Notes: generated by a model not told the origin, from the letters alone. A stretch of 64,000 nt of DNA from Acholeplasmatales bacterium (GCA_017444645.1 JAFSWG010000037.1:1-64000), one strand, 5' to 3'; shown: positions 9,067 through 19,357, numbered from the stretch's first letter. Program-made: numbers and translations.

Positions 9067-9114
9067 AAATCCGATGATGTAGGTTATACATGAACTTACA
9101 TATCGGATTTTTTA
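9067..9114 (+). terminator. Rho-independent terminator of the LRR lipoprotein gene
   Basis: A 9-bp stem (AAATCCGAT at 9067-9075 with ATCGGATTT at 9102-9110) with a 26-nt loop that holds a weaker inner pairing, then T residues. Confidence 0.8.
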
Positions 9115-9147
9115 GTAATATCTAAGTAAAGCGTTTTTATATTTTTT

Positions 9148-9176
9148 TTGCAAATAAATAAATAATATGTTATAAT
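9148..9176 (+). promoter_or_regulatory. Promoter of the giant surface-protein gene
   Basis: TTGCAA at 9148-9153, a 17-nt spacer and TATAAT at 9171-9176, with TG one base upstream of the -10. It closely resembles the promoter of the first channel gene at 4018-4046. The transcript would carry a leader of about 45 nt with AAGGGAG before the ATG at 9230. Confidence 0.75.
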
Positions 9177-9229
9177 ATCTTGAGTTTTGGTTTTTTTAAA
9201 TTAAATTTATACGAAGGGAGAGTATATTT

Positions 9230-12200
9230 ATGTCGAGACTGAAAAGATTTAGAGACGAATTTCAATACCAGGGTAGTGAATACAATCGTCCTATTTTAGA
9301 AGCTAAGCCAATTGCTGCTATAAAACCTATTTTTAATCCTAAAGAATCAAAAAACTCTCCTTTTGAAACAAAAAGTACTAGGGTACCAGAGTACTATAAT
9401 GATAATTTAGGTATGACCATTGAAGAAGAACAAAACAACAGAAGTAATTCTTACAATGATAATCAAAATAAATATAATGAAAATGGAAATAAAGATTTAA
9501 CAAATAATGCCGATACAGGTTCAGATATATCTAATGACAGTTCATTTGGATCTGAGGGAAATGTAACAGATGGTTTAGGCGGTACTGAAGCTGGTGGAGA
9601 GGCAGCAATAGAAGCTGCAACATCTACTGCAGTATCATCTTCAGCCACAGTAGTTTCAACTGCGTCATTAACTGGTGGTGTAACAATTATTTCAGCATGC
9701 GCTGTTGTTGCGGTAACCGTTGGTGGAAATATTATGAATACTCCACCTAAATTTGAAAATTTAATGTATGAACCAGGTACAGATTATTTAATTTATGAAT
9801 ATGATATAGATGATTTCCAAGAAGGACAAACTTATAAATTAAAAGTAACTTATGGAAATAGAGTAATTTTTGAAAAAGAAATTGAAGAACCAGGTCATCA
9901 TAAAGAATTATTAACAGGATTAATTCCAAATAGAACATATGATTTCCAAATCTTAGGTACTAATGGTGAATTTGGAGATATTGAATATTATACATTCCAA
10001 TGTTGTACAACTAAATTAGATGAACCAGAAGCTGTATTCATTTTCGATTCTAAAATTGACTATGAAGAAGGAATATTTGATATAGTATATGATATCTATA
10101 TCTCTGATTATTTCCATACAGGTAGTGATACATATCTAGAATTATATACAGGTGAAAATCTAATCAGAACTGAAAAAGTATTAGATAATGAAGGCTTCTT
10201 TAGAGGTGCCTTAACTAATTTACCTGATGGATATGAAGTTGGTGCGATTGTCTATACTACATATTATGACAAGGTTATTGAAATCGGTAGATTTGGTTAT
10301 GTTGCTAAATATCCAGATGATTTCAATGGTAACGAAAATAAACAAATTGCCACATTTGATTTTACAGAAGAATCATTTGCGAATACATTTAATAAAGAAA
10401 CAGGTATGCAAGAATTAGTAATTAGTACTAATTTTGATAATACCCTAGATACAAGAGAATCATATAGAATTGATTTATACGATATGGAAGAGAATTTAAT
10501 AGACTCTAAAATATCTTCTGAAAAGGAAGTATCTTTTAGTGTGCCTGCATATTATAAAAAGGTTAAGGCTGTCTTAACACCAATAAAAGAAGTAGGACCT
10601 AAAAATACTAATGTTCAATCTAAACAAGGTATAACAAAAGAATTTGAACCAATAATAATTGAATATGAATTTAACCCACCTCTATTTAGTGATGAAAAGA
10701 TAGAGTTCTTTAATAATGGTTATAATTTTAGTTTATTTGCAAATAGTGAAATACTTACAGATGCAATATTAAGTGTAGGATTTATTCAAAATAATGCAGA
10801 TGGAACTAAAAATGAAAAATATTTTGAATTAGAAAATGCAGAATTCAGTCAAAATGTTTTAACATCAATTGATGGTTCTATTCTAATAAAAGATGTATCT
10901 AGTATAGATGTTGAAATATATTTAGGCGAATATGTTATAGGTAAATATACATATACTATACCTGAGAATGCGCCTACAGAAGAATTAAATAATGATTTCT
11001 TATCTACTTATTCATTAACAAATAAGAGTATCACACAAGAATATAATAATGGTAATTATGAATTAACTATTGATACTAAATTTAAACAAGAAGTAGCAAA
11101 TGAATCATATAAATTAGAAATATATAATAATGATGAATTACTTGATTCTATAGAAAATACTACAGATGCCGTTAATACATTTACTATTCCTGCATATTAT
11201 AAAAATATTAAGGTTGTATTAACACCATTAAAAGAAATGGTTACAGGAACAGTAGAATTTGATACAACAGAAGTAGAATATACATTTGAACCTGAACTAA
11301 TTATTGATGAAAAGATTAGTTATTTTAATAATGGTTATATTGTTAGTTTAAAACCTAATTCATTAGTATTTAATGAAGATGATGTATTCACATTAGAAAT
11401 AACTGAAAATTATAAAGATGAAACTATTGAATCAAGAAAATTAACATCTGAATTCAGTGGTGAATTAAATAAAGATATCATAACATCAACAGATAGTTCT
11501 ATACTATTAAGTGATATAAAAGATATTGATGTAGTAATAAAATTAGGTGATGTAGTAATTGGTAAATATAATTATGATTTATCTAATGTTGTAACTACAG
11601 AAAATATGCCATATTTATCTACATATACTTTTAATGAAGATAGTATTAGTACAGTATTTGATAAAGAAACAGGTATTAATACAATAATTGTTAACACAGG
11701 ATTTACTCAAAAGAGCGAATATGAAAAATATAGAATTGATATTTTAGTTGATGATGAAATAATTGAATCATCTGATGCAATTACTTCATCAAGTATTGAT
11801 ATAGAATTAGAGGCATACCATAATAATATAACAATTAATTTTGTTAGAATTAAAGTCAATAATGAATTAGAAGCTATTTCATTAGATTATATAACAGAAC
11901 CAGCTTTATTTAGTAATGGAATTGAATACTACAATAATGGTTATATATTAGATATTGCTGCAAATGAAGATGTATTTGAGGAAGCTGATTCATTACATGT
12001 AATTGTTTATCAAAATAATAACGATGGTTCAACAACTGAATTTAGTTATGATTTTAATTTATCTTTAAATGAAGAAATATTAACATCAGAAGATGAATCT
12101 ATATTACTTAAAGATGTATCAAGTATTGAAGTAATTATTACATCAAATGATATTACATATGGTAGATTTGTTTATGAAATACCAGAAGATATTCCTTCTG

Positions 12201-15200
12201 CGAAATTATCAGATAAATTCATGTCTACATATACATTTAATGAGGATTCAATTACTGCTGTATTTGATAAAGAAAATTTAGAATATAATGTTACAGTTCT
12301 AACTGATTTTGATAATACAGATCATGAAAATGAAAAATATAAGATTGAAATAATTGATAATAGTGGTGTTTTAGTAGATCCAATTGCTACTATTACATCA
12401 ACTAACGCTAGTGAAACATTGTCTATCCCTTCAATCTATAAAGATATAAAGGTTAGATTTGTACCTTTAAAAGATATGGCTGATAGTACAACTATAGATT
12501 TTAGTGCCAAAGAAGTAGAAAGCATTTCTACACCAGCATTATTTAATGATTTAAGTGATGCTATATCTTATTATAAAGATGGATATATCTTTGATTTGAC
12601 AGCAAATAATACCTTATTTAATAATGGTGATACTTTTAGTGTACAAATTATTGAAACATATAGTGATGATACAACTAATGAAACAAATACATTTGAATTT
12701 AGTGAATCAATCACTAAAGAAATAATGACATCTTTAGATGGATCTATATTGTTAGAAAACATTAAGAGTATTCAAATAATTATTACATTATATGATGTAG
12801 TATTAGAATCATACACATATGATACAACTGAAGTTACTACTACAGAAAACTTATCATATAAGTCTACATATACATTTAATGAAGATAGTATTAGTTCAGC
12901 ATTTGATAAAGAAACAGGTATTAATACAATAACTGTTAATACAGGCTTTGATCAAGCTAATGAATATGAAAAATATAGAATAGATATTTTATATAATGAT
13001 GAAATTATTAAATCATCTGATGTAACTACAAATTCAAGCGTTAGCTTAGAAATAGAATCTTATTACGATAATATAGTAATTAAATTCACTGAAATAAAAG
13101 GTGAAAATGAATTAGATTCAACACCTGTTGAATATGAGACACCTGTATTATTTACAGGTAAGAATATAGATTATTATAATGATGGTTATGAAATTAATAT
13201 TACAGCTAATAAAGAATATTTTACTACAGATGATAGCTTTACAATTAAAATAAAAGAAATATATAAAGAATCTGATATAGCAAGAGAGCCTAGAGAATTA
13301 GATAAAGATTTCATTTATTCATTAGATAAAGTAGTAATGACTGATGGTTTATTATCTGAATTATCAATCTTAGAAATAACTATTTTATATAATGAAATAG
13401 AAATTTATAAAACAATTGAAGATTTATCTAAAGCAACTCCTGAAAAAAATATGCCATTTTTATCAGAATATTCATTTGAATTAACTGATATATCTAATGA
13501 ATATGATCTAGAAAATGGTAAGAATACAATAACTATTAATACAGGATTTGTACAAAAGAGTGATTTAGAATCATATAAGATTGTATTATATGATGGAGAA
13601 AATATAATAACTGAAGCAGAGGCAACAACTGATTCAACAGTCACTTTAGAATTATATTTATATCTTAAGAATTTCACTGTTAAATTGATTAGAATAAAAG
13701 ATGATTATGAATATGATCCTATTGAATTAGAGTATGAATCTATACCTATTTTATTCAATACAACAGTAGATTGGTATACTAATGGTTATGTATTAAATAT
13801 TATTCCAAATGAAGAAATTTTTAATGAAGATTCCGGTCTTACATTACATATTATTGAAGTGTATGCTGATCAAGAGCTTGATCAAGGTGGAGAGGTCGTA
13901 GGTGAATACCATCAACAATACATGCTAACAGGTGATGGATCTACGCCTATTACTGATTTAGTGAGATTAGAAGTATCAATTAATAGTGCTGATGATGTTT
14001 GTTTAGAATCATATGATTTTGTATATGATGGAGAAAACAATGGAGATTTACCTTATAAATCAACATTTACATTATCAGAAGATAATATTACAAAAACATA
14101 TAATAAAGCTGATGATACAGTAACACTTACAATTGATACAGGCTTTGTACAAAAATCTGATTTAGATCATTTTAGAATTGATATTTTAGATGGTGATGAT
14201 GTAATTGGTACAGCTGACAATTTGGTTAATAATGAAATTTCAACATCAGTAAGTATTAGTATTCCTGCTAGTACTAAAAATGTAACAATTAAATTAACTC
14301 CAATAAAGAGTTTATTAGAATTTACTGATTTAGTTGAAACAATAGAAGAATATGATGCAAGTGTTACATTATTTACTAACCCTGAAGGTGTTAGATATTA
14401 TGAATCAGGATTCTCATTTGAAATCCATGCAGATACAAAAATATTTAATCCAGAAGAGGATGCCTTAACAGCAACTGTTACAGTACGTTTTAATGATGAA
14501 TCATATAGAACTATTGATGATTTATCATTTGAAGATTTATTGTTAAGTACTGAAATTGATATTTCTGAATATGATAAAACAATTTCAGATTTAGCAAGCT
14601 TTGATATTGATATATCATTAAACGGTAGTATTATCCATACATTCTACTTTACTTATGAATCATTACCTATTACGATAGATCAAACAAGTATAGCAGTAGA
14701 TGATGATGGTAATATTTCATTTGATTATTCAGTTACTCTACCTGATGGTGCAACATTAAACTCAATATCAGGTATGTTTATAGGTGCAAATGATCAAATT
14801 GAATTAGATGCATTATCTGGTTCAATAACATTAACTGAATTAACAGCTAGTACTTTAACTCCTAGCTTATATATCAATTACACAACTAAAGATGGTGAAA
14901 CTGTTGAAATGCCTCTATCTTATGTTGGTGAATTAGATTTAGGTCTTGAAATAACTACATCATCTTATATCACGTATACTAATAGTGAATTAAATGTTAA
15001 TATTAAATTTGATGTAGAAAAAGATGGAACGTTGGTTAATGCAAATCTTGAATTACAATATAAAGAATCTGGTTTTGTTGAAAATCCAGATACTGGTGAA
15101 TCTGAAGAATCTATTGATTATAGAGATCCTGAGGTAATTAATACATATGAAGGTAAATATTTCCAATTTAAACCAATTACAGAAGAAGGAACTAATGGAA

Positions 15201-18200
15201 AAATATATTTAACTTATAAAATAACTTCAAATGGATTTGACAATGAAGAAAAAACAATTAATATCACTAAATCAATAATTCAAGAATATGCTTCATCAGG
15301 TACAGAGCTGTTCAATTATGAATCTAGTGTTCAAGGTTATAGTGATTCAAAATATATTAATTATATTAAAACAACAAATACTGATGGTACAGTAAATTAT
15401 TATTTTGATACTGGATTTAGCGATAATTCATCTAACCATAATGAAAGAATTATGTATACTTATACAGTAGATTCTAAGACAGTATATAAATATACAGAAT
15501 TCTTTACTGATAGCTACTTTGCATTAGAAAATGTAGAAGACTTAAATTACGACTTTAAGCTTATGATTTTCTATAATTATACTGATGGCTTATCATATTG
15601 TAGTGAAAGTGCGTATGGTGAAGCTTTAGATTCAGATAATGTAATTGATATATCTAATTCTACAATTAGTGAAGATGAAATAGATTTAGAACCTTATACT
15701 ATAGTTGATTTTAGTTTAGAAACTACATCTGTAGATTTATCAGAACCTATTAGTATTGCATATAAAGGTAATAATTATAGTATTAGTATTCCATTAAATG
15801 GTGATGGTAATATTGATATATCTGATAATGGTTATTCAGGTACTGATAATGATTTACAATATAATGTGACATTAGATGGAAGTACTTTAACATTTAATTT
15901 AAGATTTAAAGGCTCTCCTACAATTCCATTAAATGATAATTTACCTACTGTTTCATTCAACTATGTACCTTATATAATTGCTAAGATTGGTCAAGCAAAT
16001 ATTAAAAATTATGAATCATTATCTGAAACTGTTGAAACAGAAATAGCTAAATATATGGCTACATATAATCTAGATTCATTTAATATAGAAGATTTAGAAA
16101 AATATGAAAATAGTGATGGCTATAATAAAGTATATTTCCAAATCCCAGAATTTGATTCTAGTGATAAAAGGGATACATATTTGATATTAGCATATTATAA
16201 TGATGAAGTAATTGCTGAAAGCTATTATAGCTATAATTATAATATGGCAGAAGTTAACACACCGATAGTGTATGATAATGTATCATATAAGGTTGTATTT
16301 GTTAAAAATATAGATGATGATTATTGGAATCCTAAATATCAAGCATATATAGATGAAATAGATTTAGGAACATTGACATTTACTAGTGTTGATGCATTAG
16401 AAAATGTTAATGTAACATTAGATGGAAATAGCTATAGTATTTCAGCAAATTTAGTTAGTGGCTATACATCTAATTCCGATAACACATTTGTAGCTAAGGT
16501 AATTGAATATTATGATGATGGTACAAATTCAGAAGAAATAACATTAGATGATGGTATTGGTGTAGATGCTCCGATATTGTTATCTAATGAAGCAAATTTA
16601 AAAATCTCAAGTGTTAAATTATCAATTTACATGAGTAATAGTAATGATAAATTAGTATATGAAAAAACATTTGTAAATCCTGATATAACATTAGATGATT
16701 ATACATATAATGATGGTGATGATTATATTAGCTTACCATATAGTATTGATTTACCTACAGGTGCAACAATAACTGAAGGTTCTATTCAATATAATGGAAT
16801 ATCTACTGAAATTGGTGAAGCTTCAGGAAATTATATAATTAGTGAATTACAAAATAGTAGTATTTATTTAACATTTAATATTCAATATGAGGTTGATGGT
16901 ATAACATATTCTGTATCTAAAAATATAGAAAAGCAATTAGAATCTGTATTAGATTTTGATTATGAAATAAAAGCATATACAGGTTCAGATTATTATTATA
17001 GTTTTGAACGTGAATTAGCTGATAGCAATCATCCGTTCTATTATGATGATAAAACAAATTTAGTATGCTATTATGATTCAGCCCAAGATGCTTATATCAG
17101 CAATCAAACGGGTGAAGTTACTGGATACTATTTTGAAAATAATACGTTCTATGATGCAGATGGTAATGAACTTCAAGGATCATGGAATACAGTTTATAAT
17201 ACTTATTTATATGTGGTTGAAGGAAGCTTGTATGAAAATATTGGCTGTTTCAAGCTTCTTTATACTGATTCAAGCTGTGAAATAAATGTAACTAAAGCTG
17301 GAGGCAGTATATTTAATCCTTCAACAGGAGCTGAAAGTGATACATCGAGTCAAGGTGATCCATACTCATTAAATACATATACAATTTCTTCACCACCACA
17401 AACATTAAAGCTTACAATGCTTCATGAAGAAGTTGGATATTACTTAGATTATCCATTTATATATTCAGTAAATAACTGTGAGCATGAATTTGAAGTAACT
17501 TATAATGGTGAAACATTGATAACTAGAACAATTTCATATAGTGAACCACTAAAGAAAGCAGATATTAATAATTTTATTGATGATTCAGCGTTTACAACGA
17601 GTGACTCAAATGATTCAGTCACATTAAATGATGATGGAACAATTAATTTAACTATTAATACTGGTTTTGATAATACAGTAGATTCTAATTATGTATATAA
17701 ATTGATTTTATATGAAGATACAGATTTTAGCCATGAATATCATTCAAATGAATATGATATTGTAGCTTATGAGTCAGATTACTTAACAGAATCAACTGTT
17801 CAAGTAAGTAACGTTACAAGAACAAATTTAGTTGCGGTAGTGAAGTTATATTATCATGATAGTAGTTCGGGTGAATATGCTGAATGTGATATTACAAAGG
17901 AACTTGGATTTGTAAATTCACCTATGTATTCTGATTATGATGGATATTCATCTAGTGATCAAAAGTATTATAATAAATTGTATATAAATACAGATTTTAT
18001 TAATCCTGATTATTTAGATGGTACAATGGATCTTCAAGTTACATTACATGGAACTAATTATGAAATAGATTTATCTAATATAGAAGAACAAACTTTATCA
18101 AGTTCTACATCAGCAGTAGTATCTACTGATGTAGACGGTTTAATAACAGTAACTATTAAAGCATCTTCTGGTTCAAGCTATGTTAGAGGATCTGCTACTA

Positions 18201-18253
18201 TAAGTTATGGTAATTCAACAATTGGTTATACTGACATTACATATACAATCTAG
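9230..18253 (+). CDS. Giant membrane-anchored repeat protein (3007 residues)
   Basis: A huge, acidic, beta-rich protein. It has no N-terminal signal peptide. About 125 residues of basic then Asn/Ser/Gly-rich sequence precede one Ala/Ser/Thr/Val hydrophobic segment (about 128-168), so it probably inserts N-in with about 2,840 residues outside. An FN3-like domain follows (about 172-262, with LIPNRTYDFQI). Seven tandem units of about 200 residues begin near residues 374, 592, 797, 999, 1212, 1412 and 1611, each opening with a variant of STYTFNEDSI...NTGF. Two related LPxGAT domains lie near residues 1812 and 2486. There is no LPXTG or other sorting signal at the C-terminus. The AGGAGG site of the downstream channel gene overlaps its stop. 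I recognise no named family. Confidence 0.85.
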   Translation: MSRLKRFRDEFQYQGSEYNRPILEAKPIAAIKPIFNPKESKNSPFETKSTRVPEYYNDNLGMTIEEEQNNRSNSYNDNQNKYNENGNKDLTNNADTGSDISNDSSFGSEGNVTDGLGGTEAGGEAAIEAATSTAVSSSATVVSTASLTGGVTIISACAVVAVTVGGNIMNTPPKFENLMYEPGTDYLIYEYDIDDFQEGQTYKLKVTYGNRVIFEKEIEEPGHHKELLTGLIPNRTYDFQILGTNGEFGDIEYYTFQCCTTKLDEPEAVFIFDSKIDYEEGIFDIVYDIYISDYFHTGSDTYLELYTGENLIRTEKVLDNEGFFRGALTNLPDGYEVGAIVYTTYYDKVIEIGRFGYVAKYPDDFNGNENKQIATFDFTEESFANTFNKETGMQELVISTNFDNTLDTRESYRIDLYDMEENLIDSKISSEKEVSFSVPAYYKKVKAVLTPIKEVGPKNTNVQSKQGITKEFEPIIIEYEFNPPLFSDEKIEFFNNGYNFSLFANSEILTDAILSVGFIQNNADGTKNEKYFELENAEFSQNVLTSIDGSILIKDVSSIDVEIYLGEYVIGKYTYTIPENAPTEELNNDFLSTYSLTNKSITQEYNNGNYELTIDTKFKQEVANESYKLEIYNNDELLDSIENTTDAVNTFTIPAYYKNIKVVLTPLKEMVTGTVEFDTTEVEYTFEPELIIDEKISYFNNGYIVSLKPNSLVFNEDDVFTLEITENYKDETIESRKLTSEFSGELNKDIITSTDSSILLSDIKDIDVVIKLGDVVIGKYNYDLSNVVTTENMPYLSTYTFNEDSISTVFDKETGINTIIVNTGFTQKSEYEKYRIDILVDDEIIESSDAITSSSIDIELEAYHNNITINFVRIKVNNELEAISLDYITEPALFSNGIEYYNNGYILDIAANEDVFEEADSLHVIVYQNNNDGSTTEFSYDFNLSLNEEILTSEDESILLKDVSSIEVIITSNDITYGRFVYEIPEDIPSAKLSDKFMSTYTFNEDSITAVFDKENLEYNVTVLTDFDNTDHENEKYKIEIIDNSGVLVDPIATITSTNASETLSIPSIYKDIKVRFVPLKDMADSTTIDFSAKEVESISTPALFNDLSDAISYYKDGYIFDLTANNTLFNNGDTFSVQIIETYSDDTTNETNTFEFSESITKEIMTSLDGSILLENIKSIQIIITLYDVVLESYTYDTTEVTTTENLSYKSTYTFNEDSISSAFDKETGINTITVNTGFDQANEYEKYRIDILYNDEIIKSSDVTTNSSVSLEIESYYDNIVIKFTEIKGENELDSTPVEYETPVLFTGKNIDYYNDGYEINITANKEYFTTDDSFTIKIKEIYKESDIAREPRELDKDFIYSLDKVVMTDGLLSELSILEITILYNEIEIYKTIEDLSKATPEKNMPFLSEYSFELTDISNEYDLENGKNTITINTGFVQKSDLESYKIVLYDGENIITEAEATTDSTVTLELYLYLKNFTVKLIRIKDDYEYDPIELEYESIPILFNTTVDWYTNGYVLNIIPNEEIFNEDSGLTLHIIEVYADQELDQGGEVVGEYHQQYMLTGDGSTPITDLVRLEVSINSADDVCLESYDFVYDGENNGDLPYKSTFTLSEDNITKTYNKADDTVTLTIDTGFVQKSDLDHFRIDILDGDDVIGTADNLVNNEISTSVSISIPASTKNVTIKLTPIKSLLEFTDLVETIEEYDASVTLFTNPEGVRYYESGFSFEIHADTKIFNPEEDALTATVTVRFNDESYRTIDDLSFEDLLLSTEIDISEYDKTISDLASFDIDISLNGSIIHTFYFTYESLPITIDQTSIAVDDDGNISFDYSVTLPDGATLNSISGMFIGANDQIELDALSGSITLTELTASTLTPSLYINYTTKDGETVEMPLSYVGELDLGLEITTSSYITYTNSELNVNIKFDVEKDGTLVNANLELQYKESGFVENPDTGESEESIDYRDPEVINTYEGKYFQFKPITEEGTNGKIYLTYKITSNGFDNEEKTINITKSIIQEYASSGTELFNYESSVQGYSDSKYINYIKTTNTDGTVNYYFDTGFSDNSSNHNERIMYTYTVDSKTVYKYTEFFTDSYFALENVEDLNYDFKLMIFYNYTDGLSYCSESAYGEALDSDNVIDISNSTISEDEIDLEPYTIVDFSLETTSVDLSEPISIAYKGNNYSISIPLNGDGNIDISDNGYSGTDNDLQYNVTLDGSTLTFNLRFKGSPTIPLNDNLPTVSFNYVPYIIAKIGQANIKNYESLSETVETEIAKYMATYNLDSFNIEDLEKYENSDGYNKVYFQIPEFDSSDKRDTYLILAYYNDEVIAESYYSYNYNMAEVNTPIVYDNVSYKVVFVKNIDDDYWNPKYQAYIDEIDLGTLTFTSVDALENVNVTLDGNSYSISANLVSGYTSNSDNTFVAKVIEYYDDGTNSEEITLDDGIGVDAPILLSNEANLKISSVKLSIYMSNSNDKLVYEKTFVNPDITLDDYTYNDGDDYISLPYSIDLPTGATITEGSIQYNGISTEIGEASGNYIISELQNSSIYLTFNIQYEVDGITYSVSKNIEKQLESVLDFDYEIKAYTGSDYYYSFERELADSNHPFYYDDKTNLVCYYDSAQDAYISNQTGEVTGYYFENNTFYDADGNELQGSWNTVYNTYLYVVEGSLYENIGCFKLLYTDSSCEINVTKAGGSIFNPSTGAESDTSSQGDPYSLNTYTISSPPQTLKLTMLHEEVGYYLDYPFIYSVNNCEHEFEVTYNGETLITRTISYSEPLKKADINNFIDDSAFTTSDSNDSVTLNDDGTINLTINTGFDNTVDSNYVYKLILYEDTDFSHEYHSNEYDIVAYESDYLTESTVQVSNVTRTNLVAVVKLYYHDSSSGEYAECDITKELGFVNSPMYSDYDGYSSSDQKYYNKLYINTDFINPDYLDGTMDLQVTLHGTNYEIDLSNIEEQTLSSSTSAVVSTDVDGLITVTIKASSGSSYVRGSATISYGNSTIGYTDITYTI
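10349..14660 (+). repeat. Seven tandem units of about 600 nt inside the giant gene
   Basis: Unit starts, judged from the recurring STYTFNEDSI-like opening, are at about 10349, 11003, 11618, 12224, 12863, 13463 and 14060. Spacings are 654, 615, 606, 639, 600 and 597 nt. Units 3 and 5 are very similar at nucleotide level (for example a shared GATAAAGAAACAGGTATTAA), more so than either is to unit 4, suggesting a recent duplication. Confidence 0.75.
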
Positions 18254-18265
18254 GAGGAGAGGAAA

Positions 18266-19321
18266 ATGGAAGATAACAAAAAGAAAAACAAAAAGAAATT
18301 TACAATTGCGGAGTTGATAGTAATTGGAATTGTTATAACAACATTTTTGGTGTTTATGATAATTGAAATGGCCGCACCAACATCAGCTGTTGGTTCATGG
18401 GTAAAGGATAATGTTTGGGATACAGAAAAAGCTGGAAAGGATTTTATGAGCCATTTACCTGTTCTAATCCAAAGCATTATATATGTAGTAATTATTTATG
18501 CAGTATGTAAGCTAATTAGAATTATCTTCAGAGCGAAGATGGAAAAATCCGATCGTGCTAAAACAGTAATTACATTACTTGATGGTTTAGTAAAATATGC
18601 ATGTGCTATCGCAATCATTATTTTCGTATTACAAGCAGTAGGTGTTAACTCAACAGCTATTTTCGCATCAGTTGGTATTTTAACACTAGTAATTGGTTTA
18701 GGATGCCAAAGCTTAATCGCAGACGTAGTAGCTGGAATGTTCATTATATTTGAAAATGAATATAATGTAGGTGAAATAATTACAATCGGAGATTTCCGTG
18801 GTACAGTAACAGAAATTGGTATTCGTGCAACTAAAATCTTAGACGCAGCTGGTAATATCAAAATCATTAATAACTCAGATATTTCAAATGTAATCAATAT
18901 GTCTAGAGAATTATCTCTAGCAATTGTAGATTGTGAATTCCCATACGATGTACCTATTGAGGTAGTAGAAGGGTTATTAAAAGACAATTTTGATAACTTT
19001 AGAGAAAGAATTCCTGCAATAATTGAAGGACCTTTCTATAAAGGTGTATCAGGCTATGGTGATTCAAACGTAGCTGTAAAAGTAGTAGCTAAATGTAAAG
19101 AAGAAGATAGATATCAAGTACAAAGAGATTTACTTCGTGAATATAGAAAAGTATTTACAGAGGCAGGTATCGATTTATCATTCAACCAAGTTGTTGTTCA
19201 AAATTATCAGCCTACAAATTATCATGTAACTAAGAAAATGAAACAAGAGGCTGAACAATTTGTTGATGAACAAAAAGAATTATCAAAAGATGTAGATGGT
19301 GGAGCTGACCATAAAGAATAA
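18266..19321 (+). CDS. MscS-family mechanosensitive channel, copy 2
   Basis: The paralogue of the gene at 4094-5149, with the same 351-residue length, same domain order and no gaps in alignment. Differences cluster in the first transmembrane segment, the linker after segment 2 (residues about 90-102), a short loop at about 188-210 and the tail. The pore and beta domain (about residues 103-187) are identical. It starts 12 nt after the giant gene's stop, and its AGGAGG ribosome site at 18252-18257 overlaps that stop, so the two are co-transcribed and probably translationally coupled. That coupling suggests the channel and the giant surface protein work together, which is inference. Confidence 0.92.
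   Translation: MEDNKKKNKKKFTIAELIVIGIVITTFLVFMIIEMAAPTSAVGSWVKDNVWDTEKAGKDFMSHLPVLIQSIIYVVIIYAVCKLIRIIFRAKMEKSDRAKTVITLLDGLVKYACAIAIIIFVLQAVGVNSTAIFASVGILTLVIGLGCQSLIADVVAGMFIIFENEYNVGEIITIGDFRGTVTEIGIRATKILDAAGNIKIINNSDISNVINMSRELSLAIVDCEFPYDVPIEVVEGLLKDNFDNFRERIPAIIEGPFYKGVSGYGDSNVAVKVVAKCKEEDRYQVQRDLLREYRKVFTEAGIDLSFNQVVVQNYQPTNYHVTKKMKQEAEQFVDEQKELSKDVDGGADHKE
18574..18827 (+). repeat. Conserved direct-repeat core, copy B (partner 4402-4655)
   Basis: This 254-nt core of the second channel gene differs from 4402-4655 at four synonymous positions only, despite strong divergence on both sides. This fits gene conversion or strong purifying selection. Confidence 0.85.
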
Positions 19322-19330
19322 GCAATAAAA

Positions 19331-19357
19331 AAACTCGGGCAACCGAGTTTTTATTTT
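19331..19357. terminator. Bidirectional terminator between channel 2 and the diguanylate cyclase gene
   Basis: AAACTCGG (19331-19338), a GCAA tetraloop and CCGAGTTT (19343-19350), flanked by A on the left and T on the right, so it can serve both convergent genes. Confidence 0.9.

Noticed and set aside
10349-14660. CRISPR or short tandem repeat array in the repeat-rich region
   Set aside because: The periodicity is about 600 nt, in frame and diverged; there are no short identical repeats with unique spacers anywhere in the window.
18496-18987. 163-codon minus-strand frame inside channel 2, with a counterpart at 4324-4572 in channel 1
   Set aside because: Its repetition in both channel genes follows from the nucleotide conservation of the sense genes. 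It has no ribosome site and its composition is that of a shadow frame.
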